Position numbers and translations under genes: made by a program. Shown piece by piece: positions 16,459 to 24,718 of a DNA stretch of 64,000 nt. Location of the stretch: NCBI RefSeq assembly GCF_015277895.1, contig NZ_CP063815.1, positions 3,162,001-3,226,000 on the forward strand, read 5' to 3'. Every line of letters starts with the position of its first letter. The first letter of the stretch is position 1. This DNA comes from Microbacterium abyssi. GTDB lineage: Bacteria; Actinomycetota; Actinomycetes; Actinomycetales; Microbacteriaceae. Under the pieces are notes generated by a model, which made no database searches, was not told where the DNA came from, and saw nothing but the letters and a program-made list of their open reading frames with translations.

Positions 16459-16494
16459 GAAAGGGGCGAGGATCCGAAGATCCTCGCCCCTTTC
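16459..16494 (-). terminator. terminator hairpin of the rpmB-rpmG-rpsN operon
   Basis: A perfect 16-bp stem, GAAAGGGGCGAGGATC pairing with GATCCTCGCCCCTTTC, closed by a CGAA tetraloop, ten bases past the rpsN stop. It is the most stable simple hairpin I noticed in the window. Confidence 0.85.
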
Positions 16495-16504
16495 CAAGCG
16501 ATGC

Positions 16505-16810
16505 TTACCAGCTCGACTTGGTCACACCGGGCAGCTCGCCACGGTGGGCCATGTCGCGGAAGCGCACGCGCGAGATGCCGAACTTCGTCAGCATTCCGCG
16601 GGGGCGTCCGTCGATGGCGTCGCGCGAACGCACGCGCACCGGCGATGCGTTGCGCGGCAGCTTCTGCAGGCCGACGCGAGCGGCCTCGCGGGCCTCGTCG
16701 GTGGCGTTCGGGTCGACGAGCGTCTTCTTCAGCTCGGCGCGACGCTCGGCGTAGCGCTCGACGATGACCTTGCGCTGCTCGTTGCGAGCGATCTTGCTCT
16801 TCTTAGCCAT
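16505..16810 (-). CDS. rpsN: 30S ribosomal protein S14, zinc-independent form
   Basis: A 101-residue S14 of the long, cysteine-free (C-) class: [14 protein letters not shown] at the start and [20 protein letters not shown] near the end, with no CxxC pairs. It binds 16S rRNA in the head of the small subunit. It is the third gene of rpmB-rpmG-rpsN, three bases after rpmG. Such C- sets often replace zinc-binding paralogues under zinc starvation. Here the operon lies just beyond a Zur-controlled operon, though no Zur box is evident in front of it. Confidence 0.95.
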   Translation of the reverse strand: MAKKSKIARNEQRKVIVERYAERRAELKKTLVDPNATDEAREAARVGLQKLPRNASPVRVRSRDAIDGRPRGMLTKFGISRVRFRDMAHRGELPGVTKSSW

Positions 16811-16813
16811 GGA

Positions 16814-16984
16814 TCAACGCTCCTCTCGGAATTCGACGTGCTTGCGGACGACCGGGTCGTACTTCTTCAGCACGAGACGGTCGGGGGTGTTGCGACGGTT
16901 CTTCTTGGTCACGTAGGTGTAACCGGTGCCCGCCGTCGAACGGAGCTTGATGATCGGACGGACGTCCTGAGCCTTCTTGGCCAT
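16814..16984 (-). CDS. rpmG: 50S ribosomal protein L33
   Basis: A 56-residue L33: [19 protein letters not shown], then [24 protein letters not shown], then a basic/acidic tail. No cysteines, so zinc-independent. Its ATG overlaps the rpmB stop by one base (TAATG), giving tight coupling, and rpsN follows after three bases. Confidence 0.95.
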   Translation of the reverse strand: MAKKAQDVRPIIKLRSTAGTGYTYVTKKNRRNTPDRLVLKKYDPVVRKHVEFREER

Positions 16985-17220
16985 TAGAGCTTCACACCCT
17001 TCGCCTTGAGGTCTGCGACGACCTTCTCGATGCCGCGCGCGTCGATCACCTTGATGCCCTTGGCGGACACGTTCAGGGTGACCTTACGACCGAGCGAGGG
17101 CACGTAGTAGGTCTTCTTCTGCACGTTCGGGTCGAAGCGGCGCTTCGTCCGGCGGTGTGAGTGCGAGATGTTGTGACCGAAGCCGGGAACAGCTCCTGTC
17201 ACCTGGCACACTGCTGCCAT
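16984..17220 (-). CDS. rpmB: 50S ribosomal protein L28
   Basis: A 78-residue L28: [34 protein letters not shown] at the N-terminus, then [21 protein letters not shown]. Only one Cys remains, so it is not the four-Cys zinc form. It is first in the rpmB-rpmG-rpsN operon, with AAGGAG about six bases before the ATG and a small hairpin at 17241-17260 in its leader. Confidence 0.95.
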   Translation of the reverse strand: MAAVCQVTGAVPGFGHNISHSHRRTKRRFDPNVQKKTYYVPSLGRKVTLNVSAKGIKVIDARGIEKVVADLKAKGVKL

Positions 17221-17283
17221 GTGATTACTCCTTCATTACCGTGAGACCGGACGGCCTCACCCAAGATCCCTTGTCTGCGCGCC

Positions 17284-17308
17284 TGATCCGGAGACGAACT
17301 CTGGATCA
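17284..17308. terminator. hairpin after mpg / before rpmB
   Basis: TGATCCGGAG...CTCTGGATCA is an inverted repeat with one mismatch and a five-base loop, in the 129-bp gap between the mpg stop and the rpmB start. It probably terminates the znu-mpg transcript. The shorter repeat GTGAGACCGG/ACGGCCTCAC at 17241-17260 lies between it and rpmB. Confidence 0.5.
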
Positions 17309-17349
17309 CAGCACACGAACTGCGCACAGGAGTGTGCACAGACAAGGAG

Positions 17350-18012
17350 TCAGTCTAGCATGGCCTGCGCTTCTGCAGCGCCGCGACCCCAGCGGAACGG
17401 TGAGACGGTCCGCTCCCCCTCTATCCAGAAGCGCCACGGGAAGGCATCCGTCCCGGCGATGCCCGCGACGCCGACGCGCGGGCCTGACACGATGCCGGCA
17501 GGTTCGGACCCCCACCACAGCTCGGCACGGGCGCCGTTCAGCTCCGATCCGGTGACGGCGTCGACCCCGTCGTGCAGCGCATGCCGAAGACCTGACACCT
17601 GCCCCAATCGACCGGGGCCTCGCGCGAGGTCGCGGCCGGCGCGACCCGAGCGCAGTGCCGCGGCATCCGCCCCTCCGATCACCGAACCGGCGCGCAGCAG
17701 CACACCGCCGGCGGTGCCCTCCGGCCCGCAGACGACGTTCACGCACGAGTGGATTCCGTGGCTCAGGTACACGTAGAGGTGACCCGGCTCGCCCCACATC
17801 GTGGCGTTGCGCGCCGTGCGGCCCATGCGCGCGTGCGACCCGGGATCGGGCACGTCGCCCGTCCCCTGGCCGTGATACGCCTCGACCTCGGTGATGCGCA
17901 GCCGCACCCGGACGTCGTCGACGACGGTGCGCAGCTCAGCGCCGAGCAGGCGCGGAGCGACCTCGAGCGGCAGCCCCTCGAGCTCGCTCCTGGTGGCACG
18001 GCGCAGCATCAT
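17350..18012 (-). CDS. mpg: DNA-3-methyladenine glycosylase (AAG/MPG family)
   Basis: A 220-residue base-excision repair glycosylase that removes alkylated and deaminated purines. The family signature is complete: ITEVEAY (catalytic Glu), then DPGSHARMGRTARNATMW and GHLYVYLSHGIHSCVNVVCG, the beta-hairpin with the base-flipping Tyr. The ATG at 18012 overlaps the TGA of the preceding gene (TGATG), so I prefer it to the upstream ATG at 18039. It is the last gene of the znu operon read-through, an unusual partner for metal transport. Confidence 0.92.
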   Translation of the reverse strand: MMLRRATRSELEGLPLEVAPRLLGAELRTVVDDVRVRLRITEVEAYHGQGTGDVPDPGSHARMGRTARNATMWGEPGHLYVYLSHGIHSCVNVVCGPEGTAGGVLLRAGSVIGGADAAALRSGRAGRDLARGPGRLGQVSGLRHALHDGVDAVTGSELNGARAELWWGSEPAGIVSGPRVGVAGIAGTDAFPWRFWIEGERTVSPFRWGRGAAEAQAMLD

Positions 18013-19721
18013 CAGAACGACGGAGCCATCTGGCACCACGACACGTCGAAGCCGGTCAGGGCGACGAGCTCCTCGCCGCTTCTCAGGTCGAACAGGTGCG
18101 TCTCGAGGGTCTTCGGCAGCGGAACGAGCATGTCGTCGTAGGTGTTCTCGGTCAGGTTCGGGGCCACCGTCACAGCGGCGTACTGCCCGCTCGGCGACGC
18201 GCAGGCCTGGAGGATCGCGTTGCCGGACTCGACTTCCATCAGCGGCTCGGCTTTGCCCTCGTCGTCGACGCGGATGATCGCCTGCCCGGTCGGCAGCCCG
18301 TCCGCATCGCGGGCGACGACGTGGCGCAGCGTGCCGCCGGGGAACGGCGTGATCTCGGTCGCGCCACCGTAGTCGGGATCGGATGCCGCGAGCGGCGTCT
18401 CCGAGCCGTCGGCGAGATTCAGTTCCACGATGCTCTGATCGACGCGCTCGACGACGGCGGTGTACGTGCCGCGTGAGACACCGAGCAGGCGCATCGCGAG
18501 CCCCATGTTCTGCGCACCGGCCTCGCCGGAGCGGTCATCGAGCGAGAGCGTGCCGGCGAAGTCGATGAAGAGCACGGCCGCCGAGTCCGGCACGAACTGC
18601 CACTCGGCGATGCTCGCCTCTTCATCGCCGACCGTGACGATCTGCGGCTCGCCTTCGCCGCTGAGCGGCTGCGTCACGAGCACGCTGGCCCGACCGCTGT
18701 CCTCGGTGAGGTCCTTGTCGGAGTAGGTGTACCCGACCAGTCCCCCGCGCTCGGACACCTGTACCGAGCTCACGAAGCCGTCGCCTGGAAGCGGCATTTC
18801 GCGCATGTTGTCGCCGTCGTGATCCATGACGAGGATGCGGGAGCTGTCACCGTCCTCGACCGCGACGATCAGGGAGGTGGACGTCGCACGGTAGTCGTTG
18901 ATGCGTGCGTGGGTGAAGACCGGCACGGCCTTCTCGCCGGTGAGGTCGGTGCGGAAGATCGAATCGTCCTCGTCGGATCGATTCAGCAGGAAGATCTCGG
19001 ATGCCGGCGTCGTGAAAGTGGTCGTGAGGTCGGACGTCGGCCCGCCGCCGTTGCCGGCGACACCGGCGACTTTCACCGTGTAATCGGTCGCGTCGTCGAG
19101 TGGGACGGTGAAGCGGATGCCGATGCTGCGCCCCGCGGCGTCGATGGTGAACGGCGCCGCAGGCTCGACCGTGACCTGGGACTCGTCGATCTCCTGCAGC
19201 GACTGGTTCGCGGTGAGGATGACGCGACTGCCGGAGACCTGGATCGCCTCGGCGGGGTCGACCTGCACCTCGCTGATCCGCGGCCCCTGGAACAGGCTGA
19301 CGGCGCCGAGCCCCACGACCACGACGGTGAGCACGCCCACGACGGCGAGGATCGTGTACAGGAACCGGCGGTCCTTGGCCTTCGACCGGTCGTTGAGCGG
19401 AGGCTGCGAGGACGGCTCCTGCTGCGGCGCGTTGAGCGGAGGCTGCGCAGCAGCCGGAGACGAAACGGGCTGAGCGACCGCAGGGAGTCGAAGCCGCTCG
19501 CCCTCAGGGGCACGCGGGATCTCAGGAGGTTTCGACTCGCCTTCGGCTCGCTCAACCCGTTTCGTCTCGCTCCGCTCGCTCAACGACCCGCGTAAAGATC
19601 CTCCCGCCCTACTCTCCCCCCACGGGGCCTCCGCAGCCTCACGCTCCGCGGCCTCGCGCGCAGCGCGCGCCTCGGCGCGGGTCCGCGGCGGCTCCGCCCC
19701 GGACTGATCCTCAGTACTCAT
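18012..19721 (-). CDS. membrane-anchored protein with Ig-like and beta-propeller-like domains
   Basis: A 569-residue protein. About 115 N-terminal residues are disordered and charged (TRAEARAAREAAEREAAEA), then one transmembrane helix at about 120-142 (FLYTILAVVGVLTVVVVGLG). An Ig-like domain follows (EVQVDPAEAIQVSGSRVIL to TDYTVKVAGVAG). The rest is repeats resembling a TolB/WD-like propeller, e.g. RILVMDHDGDNMREMPLPG. The function is unknown; presumably it is extracytoplasmic. It overlaps the upstream TIGR03943 gene by 11 bases. Residues ~42-65 are encoded by a copy of the dispersed 'GTTTCGACTCGC' repeat, so part of its tail is repeat-derived. Confidence 0.75.
   Translation of the reverse strand: MSTEDQSGAEPPRTRAEARAAREAAEREAAEAPWGESRAGGSLRGSLSERSETKRVERAEGESKPPEIPRAPEGERLRLPAVAQPVSSPAAAQPPLNAPQQEPSSQPPLNDRSKAKDRRFLYTILAVVGVLTVVVVGLGAVSLFQGPRISEVQVDPAEAIQVSGSRVILTANQSLQEIDESQVTVEPAAPFTIDAAGRSIGIRFTVPLDDATDYTVKVAGVAGNGGGPTSDLTTTFTTPASEIFLLNRSDEDDSIFRTDLTGEKAVPVFTHARINDYRATSTSLIVAVEDGDSSRILVMDHDGDNMREMPLPGDGFVSSVQVSERGGLVGYTYSDKDLTEDSGRASVLVTQPLSGEGEPQIVTVGDEEASIAEWQFVPDSAAVLFIDFAGTLSLDDRSGEAGAQNMGLAMRLLGVSRGTYTAVVERVDQSIVELNLADGSETPLAASDPDYGGATEITPFPGGTLRHVVARDADGLPTGQAIIRVDDEGKAEPLMEVESGNAILQACASPSGQYAAVTVAPNLTENTYDDMLVPLPKTLETHLFDLRSGEELVALTGFDVSWCQMAPSF
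19529..19592. repeat. dispersed repeat, copy A (inside coding sequence)
   Basis: Begins GTTTCGACTCGCCTTCGGCT and continues through CCCGTTTCGTCTCGC to GCTCAACGACCCG. It matches the copy at 26248-26310 almost base for base but lies in frame within a protein-coding gene. Confidence 0.8.
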
Positions 19722-20493
19722 ACGGATCCCCGGGCTCATCGATCTGGACGACCGAGGTCGGAAGCACGCGCAGCGACCCGTCGGCATCCGCCTTGACCGT
19801 GCCGGTGACCTCGATCCACTGGCCCGTCCCGTACTCCGCGGCATCCATCGTCACCGGAACCGCGGCGGGCTGCGCGTCGATCACGCAGTGCGTGATGATC
19901 ATGCGGGTGAGGTTGACGGCATCCGCTTCGCCCGGCGTGACGAACCCGACCAGCGTGACCGGCGACCCGTCGTACGCCTCGGGACGCGACGCGGTCGCGA
20001 ACACGCTCGACCACTCCCCGACCCCGAAGGTCGTGGTGTCGGCGACGCCGAGCGTGGGAGTGTCTGCGCCGGCGAACAGGGTCGGGTCGGCGTCCGCGCG
20101 TGACATCGCGAGTTCCACCGACAGCGACGCGGGCGGCAGCACGAGCGCTGCGGCCACGACTCCGGTCGCGACGACGCCGGCCGAGACGGTGCCGACGGCG
20201 GTGAGCGTGCGACGGCGGGATGCCGCGGCATCCGCATCTTCATCGTGCGCGTCCCCGTGATCGTGCCCGTGATCGGTTTCCGCACCCAGCGGCAGCGTGA
20301 ACGACCAGATCGCTCCGAGGAGCACGACGACCGCTCCCGCGCAGGCGAACCAGATGGATTCGGGACTGATGTACAGCGTGAGCTGGCCGGAGAAGCCCAG
20401 GCCGAGCGTGACGACCGCGATGACCGCGGCGAGGCCGATGCCCAGCCAGCGCGTGCCGACGGCGGACCAGCGGGGGGTGCGCGACTCAGCCAA
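19711..20493 (-). CDS. TIGR03943-type membrane protein with His-rich loop
   Basis: A 260-residue protein: two hydrophobic N-terminal helices, a metal-binding-looking loop DHGHDHGDAHDED at about residues 74-86, another helix, then an extracytoplasmic domain containing TLVGFVTPGEADAVNLTRMIITHCVIDAQP. This is the family typically encoded next to the DUF318-type permease; together they are thought to handle a metal ion. It overlaps that permease gene by eight bases and lies in the Zur-linked operon, so zinc is the natural guess. Its biochemical role is not established. Confidence 0.8.
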   Translation of the reverse strand: MAESRTPRWSAVGTRWLGIGLAAVIAVVTLGLGFSGQLTLYISPESIWFACAGAVVVLLGAIWSFTLPLGAETDHGHDHGDAHDEDADAAASRRRTLTAVGTVSAGVVATGVVAAALVLPPASLSVELAMSRADADPTLFAGADTPTLGVADTTTFGVGEWSSVFATASRPEAYDGSPVTLVGFVTPGEADAVNLTRMIITHCVIDAQPAAVPVTMDAAEYGTGQWIEVTGTVKADADGSLRVLPTSVVQIDEPGDPYEY

Positions 20494-21523
20494 AGACGTT
20501 CACCCCGATCCCGATCGCGAACGCGCTCATCAGTACGACGGCGACGACGCCCGCCAGGGTGCGCGCGGTGAAGGTGGTGCGCAGCAGCGCGAGCATCTTG
20601 ATGTCGACGAGCGGCCCGACGAGCAGGAACGCGATCAGCGCCCCGGACGAGAACGTCGAGGCGAACGACAGCGCGAAGAACGCGTCGACGTTCGAGCAGA
20701 TCGCGACGGTCATCGCCAGCGCCATCATCGCGACGATCGACAGCACGGGGTTCGACCCGATCGCCAGCAGCATGTCGCGCGGGACGAGCACCTGCACGGC
20801 TCCGGCGAGCGCCGAGCCGATCACGAGCGCCGGCATCACCGCGCGCAGCTCGATGACGAACTGGCTCAGGCTCCGGCGGGTCGGGGTGCCGTGCTCGTGC
20901 GTGACCCGCTCGCAGGTCTCGGTGAACCGCCGGGTGAGCATGGCGTCCGGGTCGGGGTGACGACTGTAGATCCAGCCGATGAGGTTCGCGATCAGGTAGC
21001 CGCCGATGAGGCGGATGACGAGGATGCCGCCATCGAACCCGAACGCGGCGTGAGTGGTGATGATCACGATCGGGTTCACGATCGGGGCGGCGATGAGGAA
21101 CGTCATCGCCTCGGCCGGCGCGAGGCCGCGCATCATCAGGCCGCGCGCGAAGGGGACGTTTCCGCACTCGCAGACCGGGATCAGCATCCCGAGCAGCGAC
21201 AGCACCGCACGTCGTGCCCATCCGGCCTTCGGCAGCCAGCGCTGAATGAGATCCGGCGGCAGCCACACCTGCACGACGATCGAGAGCACGACGCCGAGCA
21301 CCACGAACGGCAGCGCCTCGATGAGGACGCTCAGCGCGAGCGTGAGACCGTCCTGCATCCGCGTCGGCAGCGAATCGTGGAAGAGAGCGGGCGCGAACCG
21401 GTCGATGAGGAACAGCACGGCGATGGCGGCGACGCCGACCGCCACGCCGATCCACGGCGAGCGCTTCTGCGGTGCGCGACTCGTCTGCGGACGGGAGCTG
21501 CGCGCCGAGGTCGCAGTGCTCAC
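20486..21523 (-). CDS. DUF318/YraQ-type permease
   Basis: A 345-residue integral membrane protein with about eight helices. The family motif PVCECGNVPFARGLMMRGL and the second-half AICSNVDAFFAL, plus LLVGPLVDIKMLALL, identify the two-repeat DUF318 permease family. The GTG at 21523 overlaps the zur stop (GTGA), giving translational coupling; longer versions run into zur and are not believed. Paired with the His-rich TIGR03943 protein downstream, it probably moves a divalent metal or metal complex. Direction and substrate are unproven. Confidence 0.85.
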   Translation of the reverse strand: MSTATSARSSRPQTSRAPQKRSPWIGVAVGVAAIAVLFLIDRFAPALFHDSLPTRMQDGLTLALSVLIEALPFVVLGVVLSIVVQVWLPPDLIQRWLPKAGWARRAVLSLLGMLIPVCECGNVPFARGLMMRGLAPAEAMTFLIAAPIVNPIVIITTHAAFGFDGGILVIRLIGGYLIANLIGWIYSRHPDPDAMLTRRFTETCERVTHEHGTPTRRSLSQFVIELRAVMPALVIGSALAGAVQVLVPRDMLLAIGSNPVLSIVAMMALAMTVAICSNVDAFFALSFASTFSSGALIAFLLVGPLVDIKMLALLRTTFTARTLAGVVAVVLMSAFAIGIGVNVFG

Positions 21524-21933
21524 GCGGACCCTTCGGTGGCCGCCCGCAGCTTGGCGCACGGGGTGCACAGCCCGAAGATGTCGACGACGTGCTCTGCCTC
21601 GCTGAATCCGTGCAGGGCGGCGGTCCGCTGCGCCCAGGCCTCGACGTCCTTCGCCTCGATCTCCACGGTGAGCCCGCACGAGCGGCAGATCAGGTGGTGA
21701 TGGTGGCCTTCGGTCGAGCACGCGCGGTAGAGCGCCTCGCCCTCGGGGCTCTGCAGCGAGTCGGCATCGCCGGATGCCGCAAGACCGGACAGCGCGCGAT
21801 AGACCGTGGCGAGCCCGATGCCGGTGTTCTCCTCACGGAGAGTGGCGTGCAGGCTCTGCGCGCTGACGAATCCGCGCGCGTCGGCGAGCGCTTCGCGCAC
21901 GCGTTCGCGCTGCCAGGTGTTCCGCTGAGCCAT
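21520..21933 (-). CDS. zur: Fur-family zinc-responsive repressor
   Basis: A 137-residue Fur-family protein. The winged helix (TWQRERVREAL to GLATVYRALSGLA) is followed by the metal site HHHHLICRSCG and the structural CxxC pair GLCTPC near the C-terminus. Its place between znuB (nine bases upstream) and the permease gene makes it Zur rather than Fur or PerR. It should bind the TGATAA-N3-TTCTCA box before znuA and so repress its own operon when zinc is plentiful. Confidence 0.9.
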   Translation of the reverse strand: MAQRNTWQRERVREALADARGFVSAQSLHATLREENTGIGLATVYRALSGLAASGDADSLQSPEGEALYRACSTEGHHHHLICRSCGLTVEIEAKDVEAWAQRTAALHGFSEAEHVVDIFGLCTPCAKLRAATEGSA

Positions 21934-21942
21934 GCCCTGATT

Positions 21943-22833
21943 CTAGGCCGGAAGCGTTGTGCCCGGCCTGGAAGCAGCGGTCCGTCGCACGCGATTCCTG
22001 ATTCGCTGTGCGATCCAGCATCCGACATAGATCAGGAACGAGATCGTGGTGATGTACGGACTCACCGGAAGGGTGCCGGCGAGCGCGAGCAGGATGCCGC
22101 CGACGGCGGAGACGAAGCCGAACAGTGCCGCCAGCAGTGGCACGGCAAGCGGCCCTGCGCTGACGCGCATCGCGGCCGCCGCCGGCGTCACCAGCAGCGC
22201 CATCACGAGCAGCGCGCCGATGATGTGCACGCTGACGGCGACGATGAGGCCGAGCAGCACCATGAACGCCAGGCTCACGAAGCGGGTGGGGATGCCACGG
22301 GCGGATGCCGCGACCGGGTCGAGCGAGTCGAACCGCAGCGGATTCCACATCAGCAGGAGTCCGACGAGCACGAACGCGCTGATGCCGATGAGCCAGCCGA
22401 GATCCGGACTGGACACCGACACGATCTGACCGGTGAGCAGACTGAACCTGTTCGCACTGCGGCCGTCGTAGAGCGAGAGGAACAGGATGCCGAGACCGAG
22501 GCCGAACGGCATGAGCACGCCGACGATCGAGTTGCGGTCGCGTGCCTTCGAGCCGAGGATGCCGATGAGGATGGCCGCGACCAGCGCGCCGCCGATCGAG
22601 CCGGCCACCACGCTGCCGCCGAACAGCAGCGCCGCGGCTGCGCCCGCGAAGGACAGCTCGCTCACACCGTGCACGGCGAACGCGAGGTCGCGTTGCATGA
22701 CGAACACGCCGATGAGTCCGCCGACGATACCGAGCACGGCGCCGGCGACGATCGAGTTGGCGAGCAGCGCGACGAGCGCGCCGTAGTCCTGGAACGAGAA
22801 GACGTCGCCCCAGTCGAGCAGCGGTGCCATCAT
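21943..22833 (-). CDS. znuB: zinc ABC transporter permease
   Basis: A 296-residue ABC-3 family permease with about eight transmembrane helices (for example LLANSIVAGAVLGIVGGLIG, FAGAAAALLFGGSVVAG). ZnuB homologues form the channel for zinc delivered by ZnuA. The ATG at 22833 lies in the znuC stop (ATGATGG), so the two are coupled. Zur is encoded nine bases downstream. Confidence 0.92.
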   Translation of the reverse strand: MMAPLLDWGDVFSFQDYGALVALLANSIVAGAVLGIVGGLIGVFVMQRDLAFAVHGVSELSFAGAAAALLFGGSVVAGSIGGALVAAILIGILGSKARDRNSIVGVLMPFGLGLGILFLSLYDGRSANRFSLLTGQIVSVSSPDLGWLIGISAFVLVGLLLMWNPLRFDSLDPVAASARGIPTRFVSLAFMVLLGLIVAVSVHIIGALLVMALLVTPAAAAMRVSAGPLAVPLLAALFGFVSAVGGILLALAGTLPVSPYITTISFLIYVGCWIAQRIRNRVRRTAASRPGTTLPA

Positions 22834-23675
22834 CCGTTGTCCTCATGGTCGTCGTCGTGCTCGTGATGCGCTTCGGCATCCGGGGCGCCGACCACCACCA
22901 GCCGGTCACCGGCGCGCAGCACGAACACGGGCGTGCCGTAGAGATCGGTGAGCACGCGGCTCTGCAGCACCTCGTCCGGAGTTCCCAGCACGAAGCGGCC
23001 GCCGGCGATGTAGAGGATGCGGTCGACGCGGCCGAGGATCGGGTTGATGTCGTGCGTGACGAACAGCACGGCGGCGTCGCGTTCACGGCGCTGCCGGTCG
23101 ATGATCTCGGTGATCCCGACCTGGTTCGCGAGGTCGAGGTTCGACAGCGGTTCATCGCACAGCAGGAGGGTCGGCTCGTCGGCGAGCGCCTGCCCCACCC
23201 GCAGCCGTTGCTGCTCTCCGCCCGACAGCAGGCCCACGCGTCGGTCGGCGAAGTGCGATGCGCCCACTCCTTCGAGCAGGGCGTCGACGCGCTCCCGGTC
23301 GCCGCGACGTGGGATCGGCAAGCCGAAACGGGTGCCGCTCACGCCGAGTGCGACGACGTCACGGGCGCGCATGCTCGTGTCGGGCGGCAGGGGCCGCTGC
23401 TGCGGGATGTACCCGATCCGCGGATTCCCGCGCTGCACGGCGTGACCGGCGACCCGGATGCTGCCCGCGCTCAGCGGCTGCAGTCCGAGGATCGCGCGCA
23501 GCAGAGTGGTCTTGCCGGAACCGGACGGCCCGAGCACCGCGATGAACTCACCTGGTTCGACGGTCAGGTCAAGCCCGGACCACAGCTCGCGATCGCCGCG
23601 CTGAAGTGCCGCGCCCTCGATCTCGAGGACAACGGCCTCCGCCGGTTCCTGAGCCTGTGGAAGGGCCGCACTCAC
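22830..23675 (-). CDS. znuC: zinc ABC transporter ATP-binding protein
   Basis: A 281-residue ABC ATPase. Walker A GPSGSGKTT, the Q-loop IPQQRPLPPD, the signature LSGGEQQRLRVGQAL, Walker B LLLCDEPLSNLDL and H-loop VTHD are all present. The C-terminus is His/Asp-rich (HHEHDDDHED), a likely zinc-binding tail. GTG at 23675 overlaps the znuA stop by four bases (GTGA), so I choose it over the ATG at 23720, which would overlap znuA by 49 bases. Confidence 0.9.
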   Translation of the reverse strand: MSAALPQAQEPAEAVVLEIEGAALQRGDRELWSGLDLTVEPGEFIAVLGPSGSGKTTLLRAILGLQPLSAGSIRVAGHAVQRGNPRIGYIPQQRPLPPDTSMRARDVVALGVSGTRFGLPIPRRGDRERVDALLEGVGASHFADRRVGLLSGGEQQRLRVGQALADEPTLLLCDEPLSNLDLANQVGITEIIDRQRRERDAAVLFVTHDINPILGRVDRILYIAGGRFVLGTPDEVLQSRVLTDLYGTPVFVLRAGDRLVVVGAPDAEAHHEHDDDHEDNG

Positions 23676-24661
23676 GAACGGAGTGCGTCGGCGAGGCTCT
23701 GAATCGCGTCGTGCATCCACTCAGAGTACGACGATCCGTCCTCGAGCAGCTCGGTGAATGCCACGACCGGGATGCCGGCGGCCTCGGCGGCGGCCTCGAC
23801 GCGCTCCGTCTCGGCGCCGCCCGTCTGCGCATTGGTGAGCAGCACCTCCACATCACCGCTCTCGATGACCTCGAGCGCCTCGAGGAGGGTGGCCGGTGCG
23901 ACGTCGCTGCCCTCTTCGACGGATTCGGCGAAGCCCTCGGGGGTGAGGTCGGTGAGCCCCGCGGCCGCGGCGATGTACCCGGGGAGCGGCTCGGTCATGA
24001 ACACTCCCGCGCCGTCCGCCTCCGTCTTGATGGTCTCGAGCTCGGCCTCTGCGCTCTCGAGGTCGGCCACGATCTCGTCCGCGGCGGCCGTGAAGTCGGC
24101 GGCGCCGTCGGGGTCGAGCTCGCCGAGCTCCCCAGCGAGGCCTTCGACTACGTGGATCATCGTGTGCGGGTCGAACCACACGTGCTCGTTGAATCCCTCG
24201 ATGTGGTCGTGGCCCTCGTGGCCTTCCTCTTCGGCGTGGTCGCCTTCTTCGGCGTGGTCGTGGGCATCGGCATCCTCGGCCGCTTCCTCGTCGTGGCCGG
24301 CATTGCCGGGGTAGTCGTGCGAGAACTCGGCCGCGGTGAAGATGTGCGCGCCGGAGCCGTCTAGCAGTGTGTCGATGAAGGCGTCGTAGCCTCCGCCGTT
24401 CCCCACGATCAGGTCGGAGTCCTGTACGGCGAGGCGGTCGCGGGCCGTGGCCTCGTACGAGTGCGGGTCCTGCGTGGCTGAGGTGATGATCGTGGTCACG
24501 TCGACCCGGTCGCCGCCGATCTGCTCGACCAGCGATCCGTAGACATTCGTGCTCGCGGTGACGTGGACGAGACCGTCGTCGGCATTGCCGCTCGACGTCG
24601 AGCATCCGGCCAGGACGAGAGCGGATGCGGCGAGGAGTGCGACGGCATGGATCTTCTGCAT
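23672..24661 (-). CDS. znuA: zinc-binding lipoprotein of ABC transporter
   Basis: A 329-residue cluster 9 metal-binding protein. Lipobox LAGC at about residues 17-20, then STNVYGSLVEQIGGD and the first metal-ligand segment QDPHSYEATARD. A His/Asp/Glu-rich loop follows at about 127-160 (DAHDHAEEGDHAEEEGHEGH), the zinc-catching loop of ZnuA-type proteins, then FNEHVWFDPHTM with the next His ligands. It heads the operon. TAGTAT lies six bases before the ATG, so the mRNA is probably leaderless, and the Zur box sits just upstream. Confidence 0.93.
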   Translation of the reverse strand: MQKIHAVALLAASALVLAGCSTSSGNADDGLVHVTASTNVYGSLVEQIGGDRVDVTTIITSATQDPHSYEATARDRLAVQDSDLIVGNGGGYDAFIDTLLDGSGAHIFTAAEFSHDYPGNAGHDEEAAEDADAHDHAEEGDHAEEEGHEGHDHIEGFNEHVWFDPHTMIHVVEGLAGELGELDPDGAADFTAAADEIVADLESAEAELETIKTEADGAGVFMTEPLPGYIAAAAGLTDLTPEGFAESVEEGSDVAPATLLEALEVIESGDVEVLLTNAQTGGAETERVEAAAEAAGIPVVAFTELLEDGSSYSEWMHDAIQSLADALRS

Positions 24662-24667
24662 GCATCG

Positions 24668-24696
24668 ATACTACACGCTAATGATAACCATTCTCA
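24668..24696 (-). promoter_or_regulatory. Zur box and leaderless -10 of the znu operon
   Basis: TGATAACCATTCTCA at 24682-24696 is an inverted repeat (TGATAA-CCA-TTCTCA, one mismatch) of the actinobacterial Zur-box type; on the coding strand the extended site reads TGAGAATGGTTATCATT. The -10 TAGTAT (24668-24673) follows eight bases later and ends six bases before the znuA ATG. Repressor binding would cover the -35 to -10 region. Confidence 0.8.
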
Positions 24697-24718
24697 ACAC
24701 GAGGGGGCAGGGCTTCGC

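Noticed and set aside
17221..17349. Zur box before rpmB
   Set aside because: I looked for TGATAA-N3-TTATCA-like sequence and found only short hairpins.
20297..21700. Long plus-strand frame rich in His, Arg and Asp
   Set aside because: Composition is that of a high-GC antisense frame; the opposite strand encodes the DUF318 permease with clear motifs and coupled starts.
21472..22866. Plus-strand frame of 464 codons
   Set aside because: Antisense to zur and znuB; no recognisable domain.
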